From positions 25,403,796-25,467,795 of the forward strand of contig OY747703.1 of assembly GCA_963556495.2 (NCBI GenBank): a stretch of 64,000 nucleotides of DNA, read 5' to 3'. Positions 44,096-56,104 of this stretch are shown here, piece by piece (positions within the stretch are counted from its first letter, which is position 1; each line of letters opens with the position of its first letter). Made by a program: the position numbers and the translations under genes. The notes beneath the pieces are model-generated. The model was given only the letters and a program-made list of their open reading frames with translations. It had not been told where the DNA came from and searched no databases. The DNA is from Valencia hispanica. Its lineage: Eukaryota; Chordata; Actinopteri; Cyprinodontiformes; Valenciidae.

Positions 44096-46334
44096 ATCCT
44101 TTTTAGCAAATAGACATTCATGAGTATTTTAAAAACAATAATTTATTTTTATCAATGGGTAAAATATATAGATGTTTATAATCCCCTCATGACCCCCAAA
44201 TCCCTAAACCCATTTCTTTTGCTCGCTTAGAGGGGGCAAGCACTAAGTTAATGGCTCAAACCCTCTCTTCCAGTTGGAAGAGTTCAGAAATCAATATTTA
44301 TTGGAATAACCCATATTTTTAATTCAAGGTTTTTATGCATCTTCACATGCCCTTCACCGATCTTTTCCACTGGGCTCTGGTGATCTCCAAATAAGTCCCT
44401 TATTAAGCAGAATTTAACAGAGTCTGCAGTTGAAATGCCGTCATACATACAGAGAATGATTTAATGAGGAATTGTTGCACTATCCTAATTTATTCCGAAT
44501 CTGTATATAACAAATTTTCAACAAAATCCTTTTTTAAACCCTCTAAAAAGGGCAATTACTCCCATAAACTGGTAAAACCTCAGATTCAAGATTACCAAAA
44601 TACATCTTTTATAAAACAAAAAACAAAACAAAAAACCCTCTCGAGTTTAAATCTGAAAATGAAGTTGAATCCTAAAGACCAAAGAAAACAAGTCACAAAC
44701 AAATCTCTCCTTTAGAAGGAAAGCAATACACCTTGGTACTCAACTTACTAGCTGCCATGGTGATAGCCCAAACCTCTGTGCAACAGCAGCACATTAACCC
44801 CTCTTGACCCTCTATTCTCACCTGTGATAAAAGAGGAGGAAGAGAGGGAGGATGAGGTGCCCCCCTCTCTCCAACATGCCGCACTTTCGAGTACCCGGGC
44901 ACCAGCAGGCCCTTGAGACCCCACAGTCATTAGGAAGGCTTTATTCTTGGAGATGCAGGGGGGGAAGAGAGACCAGAAAAAGGAAAGGAGGAAGAGGAGC
45001 ATTGAGCTTGAAAGATAATGTATGGTCAAGACTGAAGACTTAAGGGCACCGGGTGAAGAGAAGGTCGAGGGAGAAGAGTTGCTTTCATTCAAATGGCCTG
45101 GTGAGCCAGCTGGTTTTAAGGTTTTTGTTTGTCTTTCATTCAAGTAAAGAAAGGTAGAGGAAAGAGGTACTGGTAATTGGTCAAGGGCAGTGACTTACAC
45201 ACAGGGCTGTGGACACAGGATATAGTTTCAAACTCTTTTTTCACCATCTTACCTACGGGCTTGCTCGCGTCTTGTGTCCTGAAGATAGGAATTGGAAAAA
45301 AAACACACAAAAAACTCACTCCATTGCCTGCAGGGCGCGCGTTAAGCTTGAAAGGATTTGAAGACAAAGTGAAACCTTTAAGAATGCTTGCATAATTTTG
45401 ACATAATTTCTCCTGTGCGTGCACAGACACAAAGCTTCCCGACCCACACATGAGAGGATATTGAGCAGCGATAGTCTTCCGACAAAAAAATGACCGGCTC
45501 ACTTCCTCTGACAAACAGCTCTGGGGGCTAACCTTAACTTTCACTGGGTGCTAATTCCTCTGATAATCAATAATAAAGACTGGCTTTCATCTCAGCTGGA
45601 CTCTTGATAAAGTTGAGAGGCCAGGAGTGACTGAATAATATGAATGTGTTTCATGAGAAAGAAAAAAAACTGGGTGAAGCTTATGCACATCTGACGACAT
45701 GATGAAAATAAATGAATAATGCATTGGCTATCAAAGAGGGAGTAGAAGATGCATTGCTCTGGGCCATAGTTAAGCCTCTATTCATAAAGAGGAGACAGCC
45801 ACAAAGGCCCAAGGACTGTGGGAGTCCACCCTCGGGGAGGGAGAATGGAGGATACAGATTTACTATGAAAATTGTTTTCTCCTGTCATGTTGTGATTCTT
45901 TTTCAGCCATATTGCCATTTAATTAAATGGCTTACTGCAATTGTGAACATTTGGATCAATCTAAAGAAACCAGTGTGATGATAAAGTTCAGAGATGATAG
46001 AAGCATATAGAAGCATCCATCTATTGTTATTTACATCTATTACTTGCAATTCCCATACTCTCTTTTTTCACCACAATTTTTTGTTTTTTTGTGGACAAAG
46101 AGTAAATCCTCAAGAATACATTGGGTGAGTGTTATTAGAGCTTGAAATGTCTTCTTTTATCCATACTTTGTCCATTTAACCCTGAAGGCTAAATACAGTC
46201 TTTGCCAGAATATGTGACCCTAGAACTGATTAGCAGTGAAAAGCTAATGTGTTGTTTTTTTCTCTGTACGCCAGATGCACAGTCCCTATTGATGATGTTT
46301 TCCATTTGGATAATTGATTGTTAATAGAATATCT
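44096..46334. other. No gene; candidate conserved noncoding block 45,560-45,980
   Basis: Unique sequence. The stretch about 45,560-45,980 is repeat-free, with 'gataatcaataataaagact', 'gccatttaattaaatggct' (a palindrome around TTAATTAA) and other homeodomain-like cores. It could be regulatory, but no conservation evidence is available. Confidence 0.35.
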
Positions 46335-46412
46335 GCGCTATGCACGGGGCTGGCACCAGGTTTCGAGCCCGCCCAAGACAGATTACAACGCCCTAAGCGC
46401 TAACCATGCAAT
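46335..46412 (-). mobile_element. tRNA-like SINE head fragment
   Basis: On the minus strand 'gcatggttagcgcttaggg' (box A-like) and 'gggctcgaaacctgg' (box B) lie about 33 bp apart, as in a tRNA-derived promoter. It is not a complete tRNA fold. It stands next to a LINE tail. Confidence 0.4.
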
Positions 46413-46414
46413 GT

Positions 46415-46500
46415 ATTCCACACTCCATACCAGTCAGTGGTGGTAATGCATGAATTTGTAGTTTGCAGGCTGTTTATAAACACAAAGAAGAAGAAGTTTT
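46415..46500 (+). mobile_element. I-type LINE 3' end fragment
   Basis: 'cagtcagtggtggtaatgca' followed by 'aacacaaagaagaagaag' parallels the 3' end of the LINE at about 24,935-25,010. Only the tail is present. Confidence 0.5.
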
Positions 46501-48059
46501 CTGTGTTATTGTTAGGCTAACATGCATGCTAATGGCAGTTCTGATGAAAACTATGTGAGAAATACACACAAGGAAGGGAATTATGAAGGTTTTCAGCAGG
46601 AGATGCTGTTGGATTTTGGACATAAGACTTGTTGTGGACTAACCATTTTAAAGGAGGACATTACTGGACTGTTGTGGATGTAAAAAGACCGTTTTTGTTC
46701 GAGATGGCTGGGTTTTGAAATGTGGCTTCGAATGGTAAGTTGTTATTTATTTGCTTTCTGAGTGGTTTGACAAAAGCGTTTACAGTGTCTACAGTTATAG
46801 TTGTATCATTGTATAGTTGTATCATTGATGATTTGCATACACCATTTGAATCACATGGAGGGATAGGAATGTATTAAAATTCAGCCTAGGATCTTGGAGG
46901 TTTCTTTACCTCGGGTGAGTTGTGTATCAGAATTTATTTTTTCCCTATATTTGGAAGTACTGTGAGGTTAGGCGGGCTTCCTTTCAAAGCAGAAAAGAGC
47001 TACTTAGGTCTGGTAGCAGCTAGCATACAATATCAAAATAGTTGACAGCAGAATCGAATGCACAATGCAGCGAGAAGTACTGATCACTCGCAGCTGTAGC
47101 ACCACCAATGGCGCTTACAAAGATCTTCCTTAAAGGAAAATGGCTTTTCACATACACAAGCAAACACACAGCAGGACCATGACAGTGGCTCAACAGCAGC
47201 TGCTTTTGGAGTCCAAAAACAAACGTTCAGGCCACCATTCGAGAAAACTCCTAAACCTCCCTCTGGCCACCCTGAAAGAATCTCAGCTTTCAAATTATAT
47301 TAAATATGAATATGTACATAGAAAGGGAGTCCAAAAAGACAGATTTGACCCAAAAGTATGTAACACACTGCCAATGGGACATAAAAACGCAAAGGGGTTA
47401 AATAAACAACAGAATTGTTGATTTTGTGCCAGGTGTCTAATTACAACAGGTGAAAGAGTTGAAGGAGTGGTAATTCTTCTAATGAAAAATCCAAAACTTA
47501 CAGGTGACGGGAAATCCAACGGATAGCAAGAAAAACTGGGACTGCCATGGCGCATTACAGGAAGAACTGACAAGGAGTGAATGAACTGGGTTGCTTATAT
47601 ATTGAGGTACTGGAGAGTCTAGCTGACAACAGGCTGTAGCCGTGGAGAAAGCAGGAACTGGAGAGTACTGAACAGTACATAAAAAGTAGATAATCACAGA
47701 TACTTTATAATCTTGGACCCCCCCCCCACAAATAGAATGTACTTAGATTAAATATGTTTTCTACATTTTTTCTGTGCTAATGCTATTGCCATAAAACAGG
47801 ATAAAACATTTAAAAGTGTGTTAGACATATAATGCAACATACTGTACATACAGTTTTGTTAAAAACATTTAGATTAACAAACACATTTCTGAGAATGATC
47901 AGCATGCATAAACAGAGAATGCAGATTTTAAATGATGATTTTAATTCAGTACTGAAATAAAACATCAAAAAGAACCTGATCCTATGGGTAAAGTAATTGT
48001 CACACTTGTAAACTTTGTTAACCGCAATCCCTGAAAACCTAGAGAATTAATAAATCAAT
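46501..48059. other. No gene seen
   Basis: Unique sequence. 'caggtgtctaattacaacagg' and 'tgaaagagttgaaggagtgg' at 47,430-47,472 have an LTR-like flavour but no TG...CA boundaries were found. A C-run lies at 47,708-47,716. Confidence 0.4.
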
Positions 48060-48420
48060 AAAGAAAAGAAAAGAAAAGAAAGTAAACCAATAATTTTACT
48101 CAAAAACCCTCCAATGTGTCTGGATTAAAACTATTCTGCATGGAAGAGTGGACCAAAAATTTATCCACAGTGATGGAAAAGACTCATTGCCAGTTATTGC
48201 AAATACCTGATGGCAGATATTGCCGCCCAGGGTGGCACCAGTTGTTAATCAAAATAATCATTAGAAAATTGGATTTAGTATTTGCTTAGATTATCTTTGG
48301 CTGACATAACTTTATTTGACGATCTAAAACCAGTAAAATTGACAATTGATAAAGGAAAAACTCAAAAAATCAATTTGGGTGCAAATACTTTTTCACAGTA
48401 GTGTATGTTTATTGGGGGGT
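48060..48420 (+). mobile_element. Tc1-like relic (transposase C-terminus and right end)
   Basis: A plus-strand region near 48,125-48,240 resembles the end of a Tc1-like transposase (an FCMEEWTK-like stretch). It is followed by 'gggtgcaaatactttttcac' at about 48,378, a typical right terminus. An (AAAAG)n microsatellite lies at 48,060-48,082. Confidence 0.5.
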
Positions 48421-49357
48421 TGGGGGTGGGGGGGTTATGATTCAAAAAAGTTTTTCTTGTGTTTTCATGTTCTATGTGTATAATATTCTAGATTAAGTCT
48501 TACCATTTTCTTACAAGGTGATGAATAGATATGGCCATTTAACCTTTTAAGTGTTGTGTTATTGTCTTGATTGGATTTCTAAAGTTTTGATTCAACATTT
48601 TATTTGAATAATTCATATTTTTATCCAAATCAATTCGACATCTAGTTTATATGCTTTTGCCAAAAAAAAAAAAAAGCAAAAACACTTACTGTAACATAAT
48701 TTCAGTCATGCAGTTCTGGTAGATTTCAATGATAAAATGGAACCAAAAAATAGAGTATATGTTTCCACTTTTTTAGATTCTGTATTTATAAAATATAGCA
48801 TCCATGTATAATCTAATGCCTCAAAAAATCCTTCAAAAAAATCAAGAAACACGAAACATGGAATTTCATAAATTTTCGGCAGAGCTAAATTCAGTCGACG
48901 TTTAATTTTTCTCTCCTGAAACAGAAAATACACTGTTAAACATTTTTTGTCAGTTTTTCAGTGGTAGCTTGACCTCTGATAACCCTGATGATGTCACCAC
49001 TTAGAAAGCAATTAGTCAGAGAGCAGCAGAAGAAATTAAACATCTGTTTTCACAGGCGGAGGGCTACTTCTCACAACAGGGGGATGAACTTTGGGCGTAA
49101 AACTGGTGAAGAGTCTCTTCAGCTGTTCTAAAGTGCGATCAGGTGGGTTTTCAATGAATATGAGTTGGCATAAACACAACCTGTCCCATAAAAAAAATAC
49201 TGTCAGTTTTCTAAACCTATAATAAACACATAACATTTTGGTATGGGGGTGTGATTAAATAGAAATTCTATTAAGTTTATTTATAAAGCCCAAAATTTAC
49301 AATTAATTTATCTCAAGGTTCTTTAAAGTAACATTAAAGTGAGATTTCAAGTCTTTT
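48421..49357. other. No gene; possible short LINE tail at 49,264-49,330
   Basis: AT-rich unique sequence with a G-run at 48,416-48,434 and an A-run at 48,662-48,674. 'taagtttatttataaagccc' near 49,272 looks like a worn LINE tail. Confidence 0.4.
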
Positions 49358-50145
49358 CAACCCTCTTACAGCTGCATCCTTCACCCAATCAGCCCTGACC
49401 AGCTCCACTGCTCTTGCTGAAGAAACGCACCCCCACAGAATGATGCTGCCACCACCATGTTTCACTGTGGGGATGGGTTTTCATGATGATATGCTGTGCT
49501 AGGTTTCCACCAAGCATACAGTTAAGCCAAAAATGTTCTGTACCCGTAACAGATTAAGATTTTTAATTTTAAAAATGGGATGTCAAAAAAATTTTATATC
49601 CTTCCTAATTTTCAGTGTTTAAACCCTTCTTATAATTGCTGACCAGCTTATTTATGCATGTTTCCACTTGTATTTTGACAATGTATCTTTGATGATGACC
49701 TCTAAGTCTCAGAGGTGGGAAATCCTCCATGCCATCACCTTAATATTTAACTCCCTCCACAGATTCTCTATCATGATTCAAATGCATGGAGGCCCAACAT
49801 TTTTCATTTAGGTCTCATCTGATCAGAGCTCTTTCTTCCATACATTTCCTTCAACAATGATTTTTTTTTCTTGCTCCTTTATTTAAAGAACACATCTGAC
49901 CTGTACATCTGTTTTAGGGCTAATTGAATAAAGGGGGCTGAATACAATTGCAAGTCCCATTTGTTTTGATTTTTCTTTTACCTGAAAACTGTAATTGTCG
50001 TCTTTCACTTCACAACTATGCGCATATTGAGTTGGTCTATCACATCAAATTCCAATAAAAGGCACTGAAGTCTGTTATTGTAACATGAAAAACAAATTGA
50101 AGAAAGCTCAAGGAACATGAATGTTTTCACAAAGCATTGGATTTC
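49358..50145 (-). mobile_element. Tc1-like relic
   Basis: On the minus strand near 49,480-49,380 the frame WWWQHHSVGVRFFS corresponds to the Gly-rich stretch before the second catalytic Asp, as in copies A and B. 'aagggggctgaatacaattg' near 49,932 and 'tcacaaagcattgg' near 50,128 are terminal-repeat pieces. Heavily deleted. Confidence 0.6.
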
Positions 50146-51955
50146 TAATATAAAATCTCTGTAAACAAAAGTAATTTGTCACAGATTGCAGTCCAATAAC
50201 AGGCAGATACATCTGTGTGGTTTACTGCACTGCACTGTAATGTGACAATTTTAATTCAGGATGACCTTCTTCTTTAATCTGTATGACTAATTTGTGGTGC
50301 CATACGGAGAGAAATGTCAACATTTCTGCTACACTTTATGTTTGGTAGAGTGGTGAAGAATGCAATGGGGCCTAGAGGCCAAGGCTTGAACCCATGTCTG
50401 TTTCTTGTCAAGTCTCATTTCTTGGTAGGGGTGGTCTGGGTTACCCTGGCATTTTCTCTTCTCAGGGGTTTTGTTTACATGGCTGAAGGACTCTGCTGCA
50501 TCTCATCAGCACACAGAAAATGAAGACATAAAGCATTATCTCACAGACCCTGGAGAAACAAGACAAGATGCCTCTCTCTCATTTTCTTTCCTTATCTAAG
50601 TCTGGATTTAAAATCCTCTTAAAATGCATGTATTCTTATTAAAATAGAAGAAAGGAAATCAAAGCCAAAAAAGCCATTTTTGTCAGAGAGCATTTAGTCA
50701 TCAGTGACATTGCAGCATGCGGCCCCTCAAAATGTTTTGACATGTGATTACAGCGCTCTTGATGGAAAGGTCATTGACATACAGTGACCATTCCACCACT
50801 GTTACAACGCATTACTTCACCCGTGCTCCACACAAGTCAAATGGACCAATGACACAACTCCTGCCAGGGCCCCAATGTCACACATGTCCCAACCAGTTTA
50901 CTTCAAACTTCTCCCTCTTTCTACAGCCCTCCTTGCCTTCACCCTTTCACCCCCTCTCCTTGTTCCCTCCTTCCTTTCATGCACGCTCTCTCTCTTTTTC
51001 AGCACCCACCCGACTCCTACACCTCCCTGTGTTTCTCCTCACACCCGCATGCCTCTCTCCGTCTGCTTGCTGTTTGTCTGCCTTCTCATCCCCTTCTTGC
51101 CTTTCTGTGTCCATGTTTTCCCCCCCGTCTTCCCTCATGCTCCATTTCTGCATTACATCTGGAAACCCATTCCTGAGCTACTCTGGGTCTTGTCTGCTTC
51201 ATGTCCAGTGAGGATGGACATTTGAAGAATCCTACAGGCATATTTCTTTGTCAACAGTGCTTAGACTCAGCAGAGATTCAAACACATCTATAATACCATC
51301 CCACCACAACAGGAACTCTCTGCTGTACTGTGTCTCTGTGCTGCTAATAGGAGTACAAGGAGGTATCTTTCTGAGACTAAAATATTTATGTGACATCAGA
51401 CAGATTTGCAAAATAACATAAATAAATAAAATAAATACAACTTTTTTGGGTCACAGACCCACATTCTAGCTGCGCCTCTTACCTACTCCTTACTTACTCG
51501 ACCATCTGACCGGGCCATGTAGGTCTCCTTATGACACAATGGCGGTTTTGTCTTGAGGTTGTGCTCTGACAGTTGTCAGAGACTGATCCCTTCTAATATG
51601 TTAATTGACTTGACAACCGATGAGGCTGTATTGGAAATTAAGAGTCTCTTTGTCCCACTTTGCCTAACAGCCTTTCAGACCTGCTATCGGAGGCAAAGCT
51701 ATCCCGCAGATTAGGTGGGTTCTTCACTCAGGCCACAATGGGCCTCAGATATTTCCCACATACGTTATGCCACATAATTCACCCTCACCATGTCCACAAG
51801 TTGTTTAAAGGCTTGAGAAAGACAATAGTTGGACTGGCCCGGGTATCTGGGAGTATGCTAATTACGACAAAAGACCGGTACACTTATTATAGTTTAGTAT
51901 CAGAAATTGGCAGCAAAGTATCCTTAATGCTTTTGACCTCATTTCTCTGATTTAC
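50146..51955. other. No gene seen
   Basis: Polypyrimidine-rich DNA at about 50,900-51,130 gives long but low-complexity open frames (Pro, Ser, Leu, Phe). Otherwise unique sequence. Confidence 0.5.
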
Positions 51956-52292
51956 TTATAAGGCCATGCACAAAATGTTTTCACAATTTGTTATGTTACA
52001 GCCTCAAACTTCAAAAGAGGTTATTGGAAGAGGTGTGTTGTAACTTGTTACATTTACTCAGTTACATTTACTTGAGTAACTTTTTGAAAAAACTTTTTTA
52101 CTAGGTTTTGACTCCGGGGTGCTGAATATGCTACAGTTTTCAGATTTGGAAAAACATAAATAAATCATGTGTCATTTTCCTACCACTTCATATTTCACCC
52201 TACTTTGTGCTGCTCCATCACATACAAATCTACTGCAACATGTCAAAATGTGGAATGCGTCAAGGGGTGTGAATACTTCTGCAAGGCACTTT
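51956..52292. mobile_element. Tc1-like non-autonomous relic
   Basis: The left end 'ggccatgcacaaaatgtttt' and the right end 'gtgaatacttctgcaaggca' are inner Tc1-type termini, with only about 330 bp between them and no transposase. Confidence 0.5.
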
Positions 52293-53346
52293 AATATGTG
52301 TGAAATTTTTTTGTGCAAATCATCAGCAACTGTTGGCATTATAAAACACAGCAGGATTCTCCATCATCCCTTTGACAAATTATTGTGATTCTAATCTTCC
52401 CAACGTTTCCAGCACTCCTCCAGTCCAACCTTCTTTTCCTTCTACAAGGTCTTGCTCACACATCTCTCTGCAAGGCGTACTGTGCCATAACCAGACAATA
52501 TGCAATTCTCCTGTTTTCCAGTTTCAGACAAATTAAGGATTCTTATTTTGGGGTCATATCAACTTTCCCTTAAACCAGGCAAAAAGGCTCATCATCTCAG
52601 GATCAGCTGGCACAAAGAGCAGGCCATTTTTCACTAAGCTGATCATTCAGTGCCAGGAAAAAGACAATCATGCAATGAATAAGGCTCTTTGAATCAGACT
52701 CAAATAAAAACTCCCAGCCTGCTTTTCATCTCTATGAAGAACTTTATATAGCAGTCAGGCATTAGATGAGTGGGGAAAAGATTGTGTAGTAAAACAGAAA
52801 TATTACACTGCTCAGTCCTGAACCTTGTCCAGTCCTGTAATGTCTGTAAATGCATCTCATCTGCTTTGTGATCACAGCTTTGGCCAGAAAGGCACTAAAA
52901 ACACGATGATTCTTCAGATGCAGTGAAACCTGTTTCCATCTTACCAAAAGTGTGCAAGAATTGCTTTTTGGCAGCCACATGTATTGGGATAAGTCAAGTT
53001 TCCATAAAAAGCCTGAAAATTAAGACAGGCTAAAAAGACTATATTATTCAACTAAATGCTTTTTGACCAGACACTTTGCTAAAATTGTTTAAAAGCCTTT
53101 CAAATGCCAGCAATATTATACATAAGTAGATGATATACAGTACATTTAGCATTTATTGGCACCATGGTTAAAGGCCTGAAAAGAAAGAAAACACAAACTA
53201 CGTATCATCTTTTACTTAATATAGTTTCTATTATGGACAAGGTTGATTAAAAAGAAGAAGTATGGAAATGAATAAAATAAAGCAGCTGCTCTTATGAACT
53301 TGACAATATCTTCAGCAAAGCAGTAGTCAACATTCAAACAGATCTA
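52293..53346. other. No gene seen
   Basis: Unique AT-rich sequence. No domain or repeat recognised. Confidence 0.5.
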
Positions 53347-54880
53347 CAGTCGGGGCCAAAAGTTTTGAGAAGTACATAAATATTGGATATTGGAAAAGTT
53401 GCTGCTTAGGTTTTTATAATAGCAATTTGCATATACTCCAGAATGTTATGAACAGTGATCAGATGAATTGCATAGTCCTTCTTTGCCATGAAAAGTCCAC
53501 TGCTTTTCATTGCTGTCATTAAAGGACCTGCTGAGATCATTTCAGTAATTGTCTTGTTAACTCAGATGAGAATGTTGACGAGCACAAGGCTGGAGATCAT
53601 TATGTCAGGCTGATTGGGTTAGAATGGCAGACTTGACATGTTAAAAGGAAGGTGATGCTTGAAATCATTGTTCTTCCATTGTTAACCATGATGACCTGCA
53701 AAGAAACGCGTGCAGCCATCATTGCGTTGCATAAAAATGGCTTCACAGGCAAGGATATTGTGGCTACTAAAATTGCACCTAAATCAACAATTTATAGGAT
53801 TATCAAGAACTTCAAGGAAAGAGGTTCAATTCTTGTTAAGAAGGCTTCAGGGCGTCCAAGAAAGTCCAGCAAGTGCCAGGATCGTCTCCTAAAGAGGATT
53901 TAGCTGCGCGATCGGAGTGCCACCAGTGCAGAGCTTGCTCAGGAATGGCAGCAGGCAGGTGTGAGCGCATCTGTACGCACAGTGTGCTGAAGACTTTTGG
54001 AAGATGGTCTGGTGTCAAGAAGGGCAGGAAAGAAGCCACTTCTCTCCAAAAAAAACATCAGGGACAGATTGATCTTCTGCAGAAAGTTTGGTGAATGGAC
54101 TGCTGAGGACTGGGGCAAAGTCATATTCTCCCATGAAGCCTCTTTCTGATTGTTTGGGGCATCTGGAAAAAGGCTTGTCCGGAGAAGAAAAGGTGAGCGC
54201 TACCATCAGTCCTGTGTCATGCCAACAGTAAAGCATCTTGAGACCATTCATGTGTGGGGTTGCTTCTCATCCAAGGGAGTGGGCTCGCTTACAATTTTGC
54301 CCAAAAACACAGCCATGAATAAAGAATGGTACCAAAACACCTTCCATGAGCAACTTCTTCCAACAATCCAACAACAGTTTGGTGAACAACAATGCATTTT
54401 CCAGCACGATGGAGCACCGTGCCATAAGGCAAAAGTGATAACTAAGTGGCTCGGGGACCAAAACATTGAAATCTTAGGTCCATGGCCTGGAAACTCCCCA
54501 GATCTTAATCCCATTGAGAACTTGTGGTCAGTCCTCAAGAGGCGGGTGGACATACAAAAACCCACTAATTCTGACAAACTCCAAGAAATGATTATGAAAG
54601 AATGAGTTGCTATCAGTCAGGATTTGGCCCAGAAGTTGATTGAGAGCATGCCCAGTCGAATTGCAGAGGTCCTGAAAAAGAAGGGCCAACACTGCAAATA
54701 CTGACTCTTTGCATAAATGTCATGCAATTGTCAATAAAAGGCTTTGAAACGTATAAAGTGCTTTTAATTATATTTCAGTACATCACAGAAACAACTGAAA
54801 CAAAGATCTAAAAGTAGTTTTGCAGCAAACTTTGTGAAAACTAATATTTGTGTCATTCTCAAAACTTTTGGCCACAACTG
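53347..54880 (+). mobile_element. Full-length Tc1-like transposon, third family
   Basis: The terminal repeats begin CAGTCGGGGCCAAAAGTTTT on the left and end AAAACTTTTGGCCACAACTG on the right. Both ends are flanked by TA (53,345-53,346 and 54,881-54,882), the Tc1/mariner target duplication. At 1,534 bp it is the normal length for the family. The transposase is on the plus strand. Confidence 0.93.
53688..54704 (+). pseudogene. Tc1-like transposase with four in-frame stops
   Basis: The reading frame is kept for its whole 338 codons, with no frameshift, but is broken by TAG at 53,901 and TGA at 53,988, 54,147 and 54,603. At 54,603 and 53,988 the stops fit G-to-A or C-to-T changes from Trp or Arg codons. 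The HTH region (TIYRIIKNFKERGS, ASGRPRKSS) is followed by the core: FSHEASFCLFG-type first acidic region (here SHEAS replaces the usual S-D-E), CIFQHDGAPCHKA (second Asp) and [15 protein letters not shown] (Glu). The first catalytic Asp therefore seems replaced by His. It ends HCKY-stop. Confidence 0.9.
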
Positions 54881-54882
54881 TA

Positions 54883-55603
54883 TATGAAAAGTCAAGCCTT
54901 AACGATGGTGAGGAAGGTAAAATCAATCTTCAAATTCACTGCAGCTAAAGTAATTTCTTGGGGTCACTAAGTCCCCATCACAGCTACGTATCATAATGTT
55001 TTTGTGTATTTCTGTGCACAGGGTGTCAATATTACCAGCGGGTGCTGTTCAATGTGTGTGACAACAATATGACAACAGGAGCGCATATAAATTGAAAAAA
55101 GATTCACCAGTAGGAAGAAATTTACTAAATGCCTAAATAAAAATACCATAAATGTTTTCTGGCACCATTAGTTTTATCAGTTGCTTTAAATATTCAGCTG
55201 TTAACATGTTAGCCATGCACGACATAATTTGCTTTGTGAAAAGATGTAGAAAATGCTTACATTCTTTTTATTTTTGCCCAGTTATAGAGCTTCCCATTAA
55301 ACTCTGCTCACTTTCTTGGCCTCAGAGATATCCCACTGCAATGTCTGAACCAAATCCCGGCAACTGCAATAAAATTCAAAGGCAAACAGGAAGTTACCAA
55401 TGATTTTTTTGCTTAAAAAACTATTTAAGGCGAAACAGGAAGGAAATATGGAAATATGGAAGTAAAGAAAGAAAATACAAAATATTGCTCTGGAAATGTT
55501 TCCTTTTGTTTTAGTAGTCTTAAAGGGAGTAAATACCAGATCCCGCATGTGCATGTGTGCAATTAAACTTCATACAAACAACTGTACATATAAAATGTTT
55601 ACA
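54883..55603. other. No gene seen
   Basis: Unique AT-rich sequence between two Tc1-like elements. Confidence 0.5.
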
Positions 55604-56104
55604 TACAGTGGCTTGCAAAAGTATTCGGCCCCCTTGAACTTTTCCACATTTTGTCACATTACAGCCACAAACATGAATCAGTTTAATTGGAATTCCACGT
55701 GAAAGACCAATACAAAGTGGTGTACACGTGAGAAGTGGAATGAAAATCATACATGATTCCAAACATTTTTTACAAATAAATAACTGAAAAGTGGGGTGTG
55801 CGTAATTATTCAGCCCCCTGAGTCAATACTTTGGAGAACCACCTTTTGCTGCATTTAAAGCTGCTAGTCTTTTAGGGTATGTCTCTACCAGCTTTGCACA
55901 TCTAAAGACTGAAATTCTTGCCCATTCTTCTTTGCAAAACAGCTCCAGCTCAGACAGATTAGATGGACAGCGTTTGTGAACAGCAGTTTTCAGATCTTGC
56001 CACAGATTCTCGATTGGATTTAGATCTGTACTTTGACTGGGCCATTCGTTGTCCTGCTGGAAGGTGAACCTTCGCCCCAGTCTCAAGTCTTTTACAGACT
56101 CCAA

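Noticed and set aside
46335..46412. Genuine tRNA gene on the minus strand
   Set aside because: Box-like motifs are present, but no full cloverleaf could be drawn by eye; a SINE head is more likely.
50744..51225. Overlapping plus-strand open frames of 116-155 codons
   Set aside because: Polypyrimidine DNA read in several frames at once, with no domain.
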